DNA from: Harmonia axyridis
Lineage: Eukaryota > Arthropoda > Insecta > Coleoptera > Coccinellidae
Reading direction: 5' to 3'
DNA length: 64,000 nt
Assembly: GCF_914767665.1 (NCBI RefSeq)
Contig: NC_059504.1
Location: 43,245,720-43,309,719, forward strand
Shown here: positions 23,164 through 34,785 of the stretch, piece after piece
How positions within the stretch are numbered: position 1 is the stretch's first letter
How the letters are laid out: the number at the start of each line of letters is the position of its first letter
Program-made: the position numbers and the translations under genes
The notes under the pieces: model-generated
Told to the model about the DNA's origin: nothing
The model's database searches: none
Seen by the model: only the letters and a program-made list of their open reading frames with translations

Positions 23164-24093
23164 ACGGGTGTTTTTTTCGAGATAACTTTAAGTTGGCATT
23201 ACTGTCAAAAGGGCGACCGATTTAACAGCTGTCAAGTGATTTATTCTCAGTTTGGTTTGGCAATTCATCATGAATAGACTTACGCCTGAACAACGTTTGC
23301 AAAAAGTGCAATTTTATTTCGAAAACAATGGTTCTGTGCGGAATACGTATCGCGCACTACGTCCATTTTATTTTGTTTAGCAATGAAGCGCACTTCTGGT
23401 TGAATGGATACGTCAACAAACAAAACTGCCGCATTCGGAGTGAAGCTAATCCTCAAGTGTATGTCGAAACACCGTTACATCCAGAAAAACTGACTATTTG
23501 GTGCGCTTTTTGGGCTGGTAGAATCATTGGTCCGTACTTCTTCAAAAACGATGATGGCCAGAACGTTACAGTCAATGGTGATCGGTATAGAGCCATGATT
23601 ACTAACTTTTTCAGTCCTGAATTGAACAACCATGATGTCCAGGAGATGTGGTTCCAACAAGACGGCGCAACATGTCACACAGCTCATGCCACAATCGATT
23701 TATTGAAAGACACGTTTGGTGACCGCCTAATTTCACGTTTTGGACCTGTGAATTGGCCTCCAAGATCTTGTGATTTAACACCGCTAGACTACTTTCTGTG
23801 GGGCTATGTAAAGTCATTGGTCTATGCGGATAAGCCACAAGCCCTTGACCACTTGGAAGACAACATTCGCCGTGTTATTGCTGATATACGGCCACAAATG
23901 TTGGAAAAAGTCATCGAAAATTGGACGTCCAGATTGGACTACATCCTAGCCAGCCGTGGCGGTCATATGCCAGAAATCATATTTAAAATGTAATGCCACA
24001 AGATTATCTTGCGGATAAATAAAATTCATGTCAATCGAATAATCCATCGTTGTTTTATTGCAATTTAAAGTTCTATAGCTTCAAAAAAAACAA
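23164..24093 (+). mobile_element. DD41D mariner-like family A, copy 4 (longest frame)
   Basis: This is the only + strand copy with its start region and an unbroken catalytic frame. TA precedes ACGGGTGTTTTTTTCGAG; the right end has decayed. ATG at 23270 starts a 36-residue peptide (MNRLTPEQRL... to RALRPFYFV) that stops at 23378, just past the deletion junction. The catalytic frame 23328-23993 then runs open to GGHMPEIIFKM. The first catalytic aspartate is replaced by Asn (FSNEAHF), while the second (QQDGA) and third (LTPLDYF) remain, 41 residues apart. Even this copy is therefore dead, both by the deletion and by the substitution. It sits head to head with copy 3. Confidence 0.9.
23328..23993 (+). 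pseudogene. Transposase catalytic region, DD41D family A (copy 4)
   Basis: The open frame begins out of frame with the helix-turn-helix start because of the internal deletion; its first 14 or so residues (MVLCGIRIAHYVHF) are an alternate-frame reading of the N-terminal HTH codons. From ILFSNEAHFWLNG it is genuine transposase: VNKQNCRI, a WCAFWAGRIIGPYFF core strand, the D2 block QQDGATCHTAH and the D3 block SCDLTPLDYFLWG, ending GGHMPEIIFKM. It lacks the DNA-binding half. A full transposase of this superfamily would be about 340-350 residues; this one keeps about 205. Confidence 0.85.
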
Positions 24094-24507
24094 TATGGGT
24101 TGTTTTCGAGATATAAGGAGTTGTAATATGAGGCCTTATACTCATAAGTATCTCAGATGACGCGTAATCTCCCTCATAATACTTTTTTGTGAGTTATTGG
24201 CGCTAAAACTCATGCACTCATCAGGCTGATCGGCGTTATCTCTGATAAGAACTCTACAAGATATCCAAATTTCTTATACTTTTCTTTTAGAGGTCAAGCA
24301 CTATTTCTGACACTGAAATATCAAAAATTATAGTATATTATTTCATAGGGAGGATAAGTGTCACTTTCAATAGCGAGCTCACTATGTTCGGCGGGATATT
24401 GAGGGCGAGTCATGAAAAGTCACTTCTCCTCTGAATAAAATATGTTTTTTTTTCAACGTTTTGAGATCCATAAAAATCTGGAAATCCAACGTTACATGAA
24501 ATTTATA

Positions 24508-25436
24508 AAGGGTATTTTTTTAGAGCTATAGAACTTCAAATTGCAATAACACAACGATGGATTATTCGATTGACATGAATTTCATTTATCCGCAAGATAA
24601 TCTTGTGGCATTACATTTTAAATATGATTTCTGGCATATGACCTGGCTCGGATGTAGTCCAATCTGGACGTCCAATTTTCGATGCCTTTTTCAACATTTG
24701 TGGCCGTATATCGGCAATAACACGGCGAATGTTGTCTTCCAAATGGCCAAGGGTTTGTGGCTGATCCGCATAGACCAATGACTTTACATAGCCCCACAGA
24801 AAGTAGTCTAGCAGTGTTAAATCACACGATCTTGGAGGCCAATTCATAGGTCCAAAACGTGAAATTAGGCGGTCACCAAACGTGTGTTTCAATAAATCGA
24901 TTGTGGCACGAGCTGTGTGACATGTTGCGCCTTCTTGTTGGAACCACAGCTCCTGGACATTATGGTTGTTCAATTCAGGAATGAAAAAGTTAGTAATCAT
25001 GGCTCTATACCGATCACCATTGACTGTAACGTTCTGGCCATCATCGTTTTTGAAGAAGTACGGACCAATGATTCCACCAGCCCATAAAGCTCACCAAACA
25101 GTAAGTTTTTCTGGATGTAACGGTGTTTCGAAATTCACTTGAGGATTAGCTTCACTCCAAATGCGGCAGTTTTGTTTGTTGACGTAGCCATTCAACCAGA
25201 AGTGCGCTTCATCGCTAAACAAAATAAAATGGACGTAGTGCGCGATACGTATTCCGCACAGAACCATTATTTTCGAAATAAAATTGCACTATTTGCAAGC
25301 GTTGTTCAGGCGTGAGTCTATTCATGATGAATTGCCAAACCAAACTGAGAATAAATCACTTGACAGCTGTTGAATCTGTCGCCATCTTGAACAGTAATGC
25401 CAACTTAAAGTTATATACCTCAAAAAAAACACCCTA
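24508..25436 (-). mobile_element. DD41D mariner-like family A, copy 5 (internally deleted)
   Basis: The 929-bp copy has TA on both flanks. Its ends are AAGGGTATTTTTTTAGAGC and CACCCTA. 24611-25000 is open across the second and third catalytic blocks. Small deletions near 24645 and 24690 alter the C-terminal residues (KKASKIGRP...). It has the same N-terminal deletion junction as copies 1-4. It lies 415 bp from copy 4, in opposite orientation. Confidence 0.9.
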
Positions 25437-25977
25437 TATTAACGATCTTCATAATAGATTGATCATTGAAATTTGTTATGCTAAAGTAATTCAACATCAG
25501 TGGAACCTAACTTCTACGCATAGGATTAAGCATTTTCTACATTTATTTATCCACTAGATAAATGTAGGATATTTAAGTAAGGTCACGAATAAAACCCTGT
25601 AATTCCAACAAACGGTCATAAGGGGTCGATTCCACAAATGTTTTAATTTGTAGATCCCTTTCAGGAGAACAGCTGTACTATTAGGCGCACCCTCGCAAAT
25701 TGTTGAAGGAAAACACGGTCTGATGAGTGGCACGTGGCTTATGAACACGAACCGACCTTTTGTTGTATTGCTCACCTCATTTCTACCTTTCACTAAATAT
25801 CTCAGGAGGTGTCAGATGTTCTCCGTGTTATTTAACCACCCTATATATTTAAAATCAAGGGTACGTTCGATCCCAGTGCGAAATCCAATTTACTGTTTTT
25901 GATATAAGCTGATCTATGAGAAAAAACGCCGAACAAATCCAGAATTGGATTTTGAACAGTTATACCAAAATGACATA

Positions 25978-27593
25978 TACAGGTTGGGTCGAACGGTCGA
26001 TAACTCTTGTGAATTTTAGGTTTGGAGATTAATTCAAATTTTCATGAAATCAATAGAAATCATCACATAAGCTTAAATTATATTTTTGACTCTAAAGGCT
26101 GGTCTGAAAGTGGTGGAACACGATACCACCCTGTTTTTTTTAATATTTTTTTTTTTCATGAAACTCTGATTTCGAAATACCCCCACTTGTCATCATTTAT
26201 CTGTGGTACTTTTTACGTAAGCCATTTTTTTCGTCAAATTTCATGGATAAGCAGTCTGTTTCCAAATTAGACGTGGACCTTGGAGAACGTGCTAGTATGA
26301 TCCATTAGTTGTCGTTTAAGCCATATTTAGTGATAACCAAAAATCAACAGTTTACGAGGTATTTGAGTTACTCACCTTACTTCATTTTTCGTCAATTTTT
26401 CCTGCGATGACCAAATTTGATTATAATTTTGGATTATTTTTGTGGCTAGCGAGTTGTCCGGATCTAACACCGTTAGAATAGACGAAGCAGCGAGAAAACT
26501 GAGAGTAAATTTCAGACGAAAAGTAACAACTGAAGAAATAAGAAAGAGGACACGTGTTTTTAATGAAATTTTAAGTTTAATTGCAATTGAAGAAATTTTA
26601 ATTCATTACTTTCCTTTATTTGCTTCTTTCTTCTTTAAAATAAAAACTGCTGAAATAAAACTAGTGACTGCATTCTAACGAGAACTTTTTCAAGAATCGA
26701 AGAAGGAATTTGGTAAGTTTTTAAAATAATTTTTTCATACATAAATTGTGGAATTCGAAAGTTGTAGCCGAATTTATATTAGAAAGTTTCTTTTCTTTCA
26801 TACCAACTTTCAAATCATACTAAATCTTATTCAACATAGATTTGCTTGCTATCCTTCTCTGATGAAAATAATTCAAAATTTAAATCAAACTTGGTCAACG
26901 TAGAAAAAATTGACGAAAAATGCGGTAAAGTGAGAATTTTTTTAGAAAACACAAGAACTGAAATATCTCGGAAACTGTTGATTTTCGGTTGTCAATAAAC
27001 ATGGCTCAATCGATAAAAAATGAGTGATACTAAAACCTCGTTCAAGGTTCACGTCTGATTTGGAAACATCCTGTATAATGTTTCGAACTAAAGATCATAT
27101 CTTGAAAACCGTTCGAAATAATTGTACGATTTTTTTCGATTGAATTCCCGCAAAGTTAGTAGTGTCTTTCGGACCACCTGTAGAGTGATACGTAAATTGA
27201 AGAAGACTTGAAAACGTTTAGCGAATTCAATAAAACAAAATCGTACAATTATCTCGAACGGTTTTCAAGATACACGATCTCTAGTTTAAACCATTATATC
27301 CATGAAATTTATCGAAAAAAGTAGTCTACGTCAAAAGTACCACAGATAAATTAATACAAGTGGGGTATTCGAAATCAGAAGTTCATGGAGAATATAAGTA
27401 TGTATGAATAAAAATTCTCATTTTAAAAAGAGGATGGTATCGTGTTTCGCTACTTTCGGAGCAGCCTGTAGATTCAAAAAAAATTTAAGCTTAAGTGCTG
27501 AGTACTGTTGATTCCTTCAAAATTTGAATCATTCACAAGATTTACAAGAGTTATCTATCGACCGATCGAGCACTATTGATTCACCCTATATAT
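25978..27593. mobile_element. Foldback element interrupted by a second foldback
   Basis: The left arm (25978-26400) and right arm (26915-27593) are inverted: GGTCGATAACTCTTGTGAAT against ATTCACAAGATTTACAAGAG...CGACC; CACCCTGTTTTTTTTAATA-side blocks; GTGGTACTTTTTACGTAAGC against GTCAAAAGTACCACAG; and AAAATCAACAGTTTACGAG against TCGGAAACTGTTGATTTTC. The right arm is longer by about 220 bp because of the insert at 27075-27295. The centre (26400-26915) holds an open frame at 26442-26678 with no recognised relative. Confidence 0.75.
27075..27295. repeat. Nested small foldback
   Basis: GAACTAAAGATCATATCTTG to GAATTC (27086-27145) is inverted as GAATTC to GATCTCTAGTTTAAAC (27224-27292), with shared ACCGTTCGA and TTGTACGATTTT blocks. 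It lies inside the right arm of the larger foldback, which has no counterpart at the matching place in its left arm. Confidence 0.72.
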
Positions 27594-28257
27594 ACGATTT
27601 ACTTCCAATATTAGGGAACTAAATAAATACTACCATCCTGTTTATAAGATCATGGGAACTTTCGACCACACCACGCTAAATTCAGATTGTTATTCAGATT
27701 CATATTCTTATTCTTCCATTCTTCTCAACTTCAAACCCAAGTGAACAAAACCTATGATACTTAAGTCCTCGCAATGATTAACCTTTCTGAGTCTGCATAC
27801 CTTCGAGGATTTGAATGAAATATATTACTTCCTTTCATCGCACATTAGCTAGAAGAGACTAAATCACAATGCTTCTTTCTTCGTTTACGTTTTCTAACAT
27901 ACTGATGAGACGCTAGAAATGATTGTACCTTTTCCAGAGGCGGTCTGTTCAAAACGTGACCGCATCACCTTAATAGGCTTATGAGAAATTTGAGCACGTT
28001 TTGGCTACTGGTTTATTTCTAACCCGACAGAAAATTTATAATTTTTCATGGATAAATGGTGGTCTCAACTAACTTTGTATTGTAAGATGATGGATGTTCA
28101 TGTGTGGACGGTGGGAAGAATTGAACACCCCTTTCTAGGCTGCCATTCAAGGGTGCAAGAAGGATTTGATATTATTCAATTGCAGTTGAGATACAAAGCA
28201 TTCAATATTCAACATTCTTTGTAGATTGAAAAAATTCTAAACAATTCCCTCTTTTAT

Positions 28258-29097
28258 TCACGGATTGGCTTGATTTTCAAGCCACTTGACTTGAGCTTAA
28301 CTTGATTTCAAGTCAAGCCCAACTCAAGTTGTAGTTTTTCAATCTCAAGTCAAGTCAAGTATTCATTTTTCAAGTACATGAAGCATATCAAGCTACTTGA
28401 TTTTCAGCATTTTTGTTGTGTAGTGTCACTTTAATGAAAAAATGATGAAATGAGAAGGAACCTTGCAAAAAACACTTTTATTTATTGAACTTTTCAGTTT
28501 AAAAGAACCGAAAATATCAACTCTTTTAAATAGAAACATAAATGAAATCACTATAAATCATACCAAAATTAAAAATAATGACAAAATAAAGTTTCTTAAT
28601 ATTGAGAAACCTTCAGGCTTTGTTTGATTTCATAATTTTCCTTCCAGGATCTAAGACACATGAGACATCTTACAGATTTGTCGTCTAATCTATTGCGAGT
28701 TTTTGTAACTGTAAGAGCTGCTCTGGAAAATTGTCTTTTAACATGATCTGATGACGTTGATGAACAATCCTTGGTCATTTTGGCCAAGTCTGATAATATA
28801 TTTCTGAAACTACCAATAGATTTCAAAGAAATGTGAGAAAACTACTAATAAAGTCATACTTGGCGATTGCTTCAGTCTCTCGGCACTCGAGGAATCCCCT
28901 TATTTAGTTTAAGCGCGCACGAGATTGCAGAAATATATGCCGTGCGAAGTAATTTCAAGTACCTTCATATCAAGTCAAGCAAGAAATATCTAGAATAAAA
29001 TAAAGCCAAGCTGAAGTATGTACTTTTCCATCACGAGATTGATTTTCAGGTCAAGTGGTTGGTTAAAATGTCAAGCTTCTTGGCTTGGTGAATCCCT
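28258..29097 (-). mobile_element. hAT remnant with many CAAGT repeats
   Basis: The right end reads CCAAGCCAAGAAGCTTGAC (- strand, after TAGGGATTCA), and the left end CACGGATTGGCTTGA is its worn inverted partner. Both ends are dense in CAAGTCAAG/TCAAGT (28275-28400 and 28970-29070), like the clustered subterminal sites of hAT elements. The piece of transposase at 28596-28826 belongs to it. The length is about 840 bp, so most of the gene is deleted. Confidence 0.7.
28596..28826 (-). pseudogene. hAT transposase C-terminal (dimerisation) fragment
   Basis: The - strand frame contains SSDHVKRQFSRAALTVTKTR and NRLDDKSVRCLMCLRSWKEN. This matches the conserved VKRLFS.AG....KKRNRL motif and following helix of the hAT dimerisation region. 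The catalytic core and zinc finger are absent. Residues before SSTSS look degenerate. Confidence 0.72.
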
Positions 29098-30300
29098 AGT
29101 TTTCGAATATTCTTCTCTGAATGTGTAACTTAAATTATCAACATGAGTTTTAATATTGGTTGGAGATTACATAGTTCTGTTTCAATTAAAGTTGCTTTTT
29201 ATTGAAAAATCTTTGGTTTGAAATATTCAAGATAAGAGGAAATTATCAATGAGAAAGCATATTGCCACAACCATCAACATATTTTTTCATTCTGTTCTTT
29301 TTCCGATATCAGATATGCTATGATATAAGATAGAAAGTATTTACAAAATTTCTGCTTGGATAAAACACCTATACAGATCTTGTTATTTTTGAATAGCTGT
29401 CATGTCCTCATGTCCACCTAGTATTAGGTATTTATAGTCCATAGAAAACACCAACACAAACCTTTTCATGTGAACTAAAAACAAAATGGAACCAATTTGT
29501 CATCAATTATGAAATTAAAACATTCAAAACTCATAAATTTCGAGTAGGAAGCATAATTTCAATAACATCCCGAACATCAGTTACAGTTATGATGGTCTTC
29601 ACGGTTTTTAAATTGTGAAATATGCTGGTCTGGTTTGAAATCAATCTATTCCTGACCGACACAAGATGGTTATAGATATCTTAATAAATAGGTCATATAC
29701 ATCAAATGAAGCTCTTTCGACGTAAATCAACCGCATCCATGTGTACTCAGTCTGTATGAAGGTTTATTTATGTAAACTATAGGTTGGTTGATGTTATACA
29801 ATGTGTGTAAATCCTTGAATGTGGAAAACTGTTTGAGTTATTTCAGGGTAATAGGAACTAATAAACCAGCTGGAAATTATGACTTTTCATGAGTGTCACC
29901 TCAACGAGGAATTCATATTTTTATGGTTAGAGCTATATTCCTAACGAAAATAAACTGTTTTACTGGTACAGTTGATTCGGGTGTTTGAACTAATGAGAGA
30001 AATATTTTTGCTTTTCTACGCTTTGTATTTAGTGTGACGAATCTTGGCGACGTCTTATTGGTGGAACCAATCGAACTGAGAGATTAAACGTCGCATTTCC
30101 TAATTAATTTCTCGTTCAACAGTCGACATTATCACTCTCTAGATTGAATTATATCCTCTTTTTCTATTTATAACTGTTCCATATATTCAGTTGATCTTGG
30201 TCCCAGAAATTAATATTTTGTTGTATTTGGACCAATTGAAGAAATTGTTCTCATTTTGATTTTATAAATTGGCATTAAGGAAATTTTTTCTTTTTTACAG
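29098..30300. other. DNA upstream of the C1 exon, presumed intron
   Basis: The last 20 bases form the pyrimidine tract and acceptor of the exon at 30301. No earlier exon was recognised here. Confidence 0.4.
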
Positions 30301-30415
30301 GAAGATGTATTACCCCATGGACCAAATCATACATTTCGACGTAAAACATTCAAGAAACCAAGACCTTGTCATCTTTGTCATCAACCCATTTTACACGAAG
30401 GTTCATGTTGTAGAG
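30301..30415 (+). CDS. Host exon: first part of a C1 zinc finger (tensin-like)
   Basis: This is an internal exon of 115 bp. It follows a polypyrimidine tract ending TTTTTTACAG and stops before GTAGGT. Read from its first base it gives 38 codons plus one base (phase 1 donor) and no stop. The peptide contains HTFRRKTFKKPRPCHLC, then ten residues, then CCR. The spacing is H-x12-C-x2-C-x10-C, the first half of a C1 domain. Typical diacylglycerol-binding C1 domains have x13-14 in the loop; the shorter x10 matches the atypical C1 of tensin-2 as known from the family. Tensins link integrin adhesions to actin in the cytoplasm, and the C1 lies at the N-terminus of the long form. The exon completes only when joined to 50126-50163. 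C1 identity is well supported. The tensin assignment is an inference, and another atypical C1 protein is possible. Confidence 0.8.
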
Positions 30416-30806
30416 GTAGGTTACTCTGATTTTGTATATCATTTGAAAGTGAAGCATCATTATTCAATCGCAGAAGGTTGACCAAACTTAAGAATTATCA
30501 TATCTCTATCTAAGAAATTAACACTTAGAGATGATAAAATGATAATATTATAATAAACAAGTAAATTTCTAAGACGCAGAGCATCAGGGATTCTGCTGCA
30601 ACATTTATTACTTGGATACGTGGATAAGATAGTTTGAAGGATATGTCGAGAATTTATTCTAAACTATAAGGCTGTCAAAACTTGGAGCCTCAGTGCTTCC
30701 AAACCAAACAAATTTATGTAATTCAACTTCCTCAATCAATATTTTTTCAGGATAAATTCACTGAAATTAAAAGCTAATTCATATCAGGATCATTATTATC
30801 AAACTA

Positions 30807-31966
30807 CACCGCGCAAAAAAATTAACGCACATTAGGGAAATCTCAAATTTATTCTACAACTGAAGGTGTTCTCAATGATAATTATTTTTTTCAGAATTAT
30901 GCATGCATATGTTATCCACTTTCAACGTTTTTCTTCAATACAGATGTTTTTTCCCAGCAGGAATAAAAAAAGATGAGATTATCAGATTTTGAATGTATTG
31001 GCTCCATTCTGAAATCAGTTGTCCTCGATCAATCCTAGTGATCAATAGTTTTTCTTTCGTTTGATTTTCTACACTCGATCGCTATGCAACGCGAAACACG
31101 CAATTTGACCCAAGAGGAATGTGCCCAAGCGGTAGTTTTGCGAGAGGAAGGGTGGACATACACAAGAATTGCAGAAAGGTTTGGAGTTTCCCATACAAGT
31201 GTGTCCAGCATGTTGCAGCGATTCAGGGAGGCAGGTATGAATGTCCGAAGACCAGGACAGGGTAGACCACGGGTAACAACTGCCATTCAAGAACGTTACT
31301 TGAGAGTTTCTTCGTTGAGACAACGGTTTGCAACCGCTCGCCTCCTTCAAAATCAGCTTGAACAACCTCATGGGGTGCAAATTAGCATTCAGACAATAAG
31401 AAATCGAATGCTGATAGGTATATAAGGAACATTTTTGAAGAGCATGTAGTGCCATTTACCCCATACTTTGGTGAAAATTTCATTTTTATGGACGATAATG
31501 CCAGACCCCATCATGCGCGCATCGTTCAGGAGTACCTTGAAGAGGTTGAAGTCTCTCGAATGGAATGGCCAGCAAGAAGTCCAGATCTCAATCCGATTGA
31601 GCAGGTTTGGGCTATTCTTAATGACTTAGGAATCCAACTCAGAGAAATCTGGGAAGGATTAGATCAGAACATTTTAAGATCACTCATTTTGAGTATGAAC
31701 CGTCGTTGCCGAGCTGTAATTAACGCAAGGGGTGGAAATACCAAGTATTAAATCACTTATCAGCATTCCAGTATTTTGAAAATTGTTTATTTCTCTTTTT
31801 TGACATAAGATTCGGTGAAATCCTGAATTTTTTTTCCATTTAATGTGTCTTGTTTCGTTCAAAACCTTCCCGAGAGAACATAAAAAATAAGTTATAAAGT
31901 CAACGTTGAGTTAACTTTCATTAAAATTGAGATTTTCAGAATTTGCGTTAATTTTTTTGCGCAGTG
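30807..31966 (+). mobile_element. Tc1-like element, internally deleted copy
   Basis: The 1160-bp element is flanked by TA; its ends are CACCGCGCAAAAAAATTAAC and GTTAATTTTTTTGCGCAGTG. It is homologous to the 1519-bp copy at 48327-49845 in opposite orientation. Two internal deletions account for the difference: one joins the end of the second helix-turn-helix (TIRNR) to NADRY/IRNIF near 31408, the other removes about 50 bp after QVW at 31610. Confidence 0.93.
31084..31750 (+). pseudogene. Tc1 (DD34E) transposase, deleted
   Basis: 31084-31425 encodes the paired-like DNA-binding region: MQRETRNLTQEECAQAVVLR, a first helix-turn-helix around RIAERFGVSHTSVSSML, the RRPGQGRPR hook-like link and a second helix-turn-helix. 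A stop follows the deletion junction. 31449-31751 resumes with ENFIFMDDNARPHHARIV, SRMEWPARSPDLNPIEQVW and the tail RCRAVINARGGNTKY. The second Asp and the Glu are 34 residues apart. The block with the first catalytic Asp is deleted, so the gene is dead. Confidence 0.9.
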
Positions 31967-32621
31967 TATTTATAATGAAAGCGGATATAGCACACAATAT
32001 CAAAACAAAAAAGATATTGACTATACAGCTGAAAAACATCGAAAATCGGATATAAAATCTGAACACGAACATTTCTTCTTCATCTATCTTAGGTGTTCTT
32101 AAATTTATTGATGGTAGTCGCTTCCACTACCTCACTCGTGAGATGATTGTGGGCATCAAAAATTCTATGAGATATTCTCTTCTAGGAAATACGAAAGGAG
32201 GTTCGAAGACGGTTGGAGCAGAATCACACTGAAACTCTCTCACGGAGTATTCCTAATTTAAAGCATACGTACCCAGAAATAATTCAGGAACAGACACACA
32301 GATGATTTAAACCCATTTTCCTCTCGAACATATGATATTAATTTCGTATTCAGAACAGTTTACATTTCCCTCGCAAAATTTATTAAGTCTATATGATCCG
32401 AACTTCAAAGTTTGATGAGATAAGTCCGCAATCTCCTTGAGTAAACTTTTCTATAATGAACATCATTAGATGCACCATCTGATAGATTATTGTTATATGA
32501 GCATTTGGATTCGCACCTTCCACAATTCAAATAATGTGTATGTTTCGTTAAGTTGTTGACTTCTCTCTGGATTTGATGTGATTCAATTATGATTTGCCAA
32601 AAAAAAATGTTTTATAGTTTC

Positions 32622-33470
32622 TCATGCTTCATGTTTATCGACTAGCAGTACATCTGGCCTGTTGTGAGGGACTGTTTTATCAGTCAAAACTGTACGATCC
32701 CAGTACAGTTTATAGCGTTCTTTTTCCAGGATTGTTTCCGGTTGGTACTTGTAGTAGGACACTTTTTCATAATGAATTGGTTTTAATTTGGTTGCCAATT
32801 CTTGGTGTAGTATCTTTCCTACTGCATCGTGTCTCTCTTTATATTCATTTCCTGCAAATATTTTACAGCTACCCGTGATATGCTGGATTGTCTCATTCGT
32901 TGGACACCCATAACGGCATCTATCGTCAGTAATAGTTTCTCGTTGAGATCACTTGATCTTGGACATCCTTCCATTTCTGATTACATCGCATCTGATGTTC
33001 GACGCTTCAATGTCGACGCTTCAATGTCGACATGTTCTTGATCCACCTCGTTGAAATGTCGTCCATGTCAGGGCTTTTCTGTCCATCTTTGCCGTTTTTC
33101 TTGGATTGTCTAGTGGTTGTATGACAATTGCTCCTTGTGCAGTTGTAAAGGTGTTGATTCGTCTGCTTCACACAGTATTTTGTAGGCCTCTGACGGGCCT
33201 GATTTGTCTTTGAAGTATGTTCGTAGGCATCCTATTTGCCCATGGTCAAGTTTCATGATGTCTAGCAGACCTCTGTCTTCTTTACTCCTCGGCAGTGTCG
33301 TCCTCTCAATGCTACTTTTCGGATAGTGCTTGTGTGCTTTTGTCATCAATGTTCTCATTTTGCGTTGCAAGTTTTCTATATCTGCTTTACTCCATGGAAT
33401 TATACCGAAAGAGTATGTTAAAATTGAACATGCATATGTATTAATAGCTCTCGTCATGTTCTTGCTGTTG
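32622..33470 (-). mobile_element. Non-LTR retrotransposon remnant with endonuclease-type C-terminus
   Basis: On the - strand, 33110-33457 reads INTYACSILTYSFGIIPWSK, ENLQRKMRTLMTKAHKHYP and LPRSKEDRGLLDIMKL, the region after the reverse-transcriptase core. Near 32868-32921 lies CRYGCPTNETIQHITGSC, a C-x3-C-x8-H-x4-C zinc knuckle. The frame continues KIFAGNEYKERHDAVGK to HNRPDVLLVDKHEA, stop at 32622. A knuckle followed by RPD...D is typical of elements with a restriction-like endonuclease (R2/NeSL-like clades). The end of that domain is lost after KHEA. Confidence 0.75.
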
Positions 33471-33519
33471 AAGTTTGTTTTTAAAATTTTGTAATAGGGG
33501 TAATAGGGAGATAAAAATA

Positions 33520-34088
33520 TAATGCTATGCTGATGACATGGTCCTGATATCCGAAAATGAAGATGACCTGCAGATATAAGAACATGAAAATCTCAGCACA
33601 AAGAACGAAATCTCTTCAAAGTACTCTGCAAAGAACCCATAAGAACCAAACTAGAAATCGACAACAAGATGGTAGAATAGTGGATGAATATGGTATACCT
33701 ATGAGAAAGGTTATCAAATGACATCAAGATAGGAGAGGAAGTAAAGAAACAGGTACTTGAAGTCAAGGATGCCTCAACGATACTATATGGAACAATAATC
33801 ATCAAAGAATACAAAGTCAAGAATGACTTACACCGCTGAGACATGACCAGAAACCCCACAGAACTCAAAGATATCTAGAAGATGCGAGATGAAGATCTTG
33901 AGCAAAATAGCGAGAAAAACTTAATGGTTCAGGGAATCCAGTCAAAACATTAGACGCATTTGGATGGTGGAAAATAAAAATGCATGGGTGAAAAAGGAAC
34001 ATAAATGGAACAGATGGATAGCTGAAAGTCAGAGATAAGTAAACAGCCGGCAGAAGAAGAGTGGGACGTCCAAGAGATACAACGATAT
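33520..34088 (+). mobile_element. Jockey-like LINE remnant, 3' part
   Basis: At 33526-33537 the codons give YADD, the reverse-transcriptase catalytic box, followed by MVLISENEDDLQ. Further pieces in shifting frames resemble the rest of the insect family: ISTKNE, CKEPIRTKLEIDNKMVE, IKIGEEVKKQVLEVKDAS, RYYMEQ and near 34050 GRRRVGRPR. Stops and shifts are common. The RTE copy at 34096 appears to have inserted near its 3' end. Confidence 0.65.
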
Positions 34089-34114
34089 ATTAGATATAAT
34101 CATCATCATCATCA

Positions 34115-34780
34115 TCAATCAGCCCTTTGCATCCACTGCTGGATATAGACCTCCCTCATTTCTGCCCACTGTCCTCTATTCTGAGCAGTCTGCATCCAGT
34201 TTGTGGTCATTCTCTTGATGTCGTCAGTCCATCGCATGGGAGGACTTTCCCTGTTTCTTTTGTTGGCTTTTGGTCTCCACTCGAGCAGCCTCTTTGTCCA
34301 TCGTCCATCTACCATCCGTGCTACATGCCCAGCCCATTTCCACTTGAGCCTAGCTATCTGATAGATAACATCTGTGACTCCTGTTCTCACCTGTAAGTCC
34401 TCATTTCTAACGTGGTCACGAAGTGACACCCCGAGCATCGATCTTTCCATCTTGCGTTGTGCAACTCTGAGCTTCTTAGCAGATGTGACAGTTGGAGTTA
34501 AGGTTTCGGCGCCGTAGGTCATAACCGGCAAAATGCACTGATCAAATACCCTTCGTTTCAGACAAACCGACAGATTACTCTTAAACACACTCCCAAGCCT
34601 GCCATACGCAGCCCAAGAAAGCGTTATTCTTCTTTTCAACTCGCATGTTTGGTTTTCTATCGAGATTCATATTTCATGACCCAGATATATGTATCTATCC
34701 ACCAAATCCACATCATGGTCACCAATGGCAATATTTGCACTAGGGACCAGATTCGTCATGAATTTTGTCTTGATACTGTT
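34115..34780 (-). pseudogene. RTE reverse transcriptase, C-terminal part
   Basis: The - strand frame reads NSIKTKFMTNLVPSANIAIG, DHDVDLVDRYIYLGHEI, one stop, then KRRITLSWAAYGRLGSVFKS, FDQCILPVMTYGAETLTPT, RKMERSMLGVSLRDHVRNED, LKWKWAGHVARMVDGRWTKR and RWTDDIKRMTTNW, ending QQWMQRAD. This is the thumb and C-terminal region of RTE-clade reverse transcriptases. Only one in-frame stop was seen in about 220 codons, so the insertion is fairly young. Confidence 0.85.
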
Positions 34781-34785
34781 GAGTT

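Noticed and set aside
26442..26678. Charged 78-codon frame in the centre of the foldback
   Set aside because: The first part (IDEAARKLRVNFRRKVTTEE) looks protein-like, but no relative was recognised and the second half is low complexity. It is kept only as part of the repeat.
30269..30481. 70-codon frame starting MALRKFFLFYRKMYYPMD
   Set aside because: It overlaps the C1 exon in a different frame. The spliced reading explains the same bases with splice sites and zinc ligands.
31035..31455. Antisense frames within the Tc1 gene
   Set aside because: They are mirror readings of the helix-turn-helix region of the transposase on the other strand.
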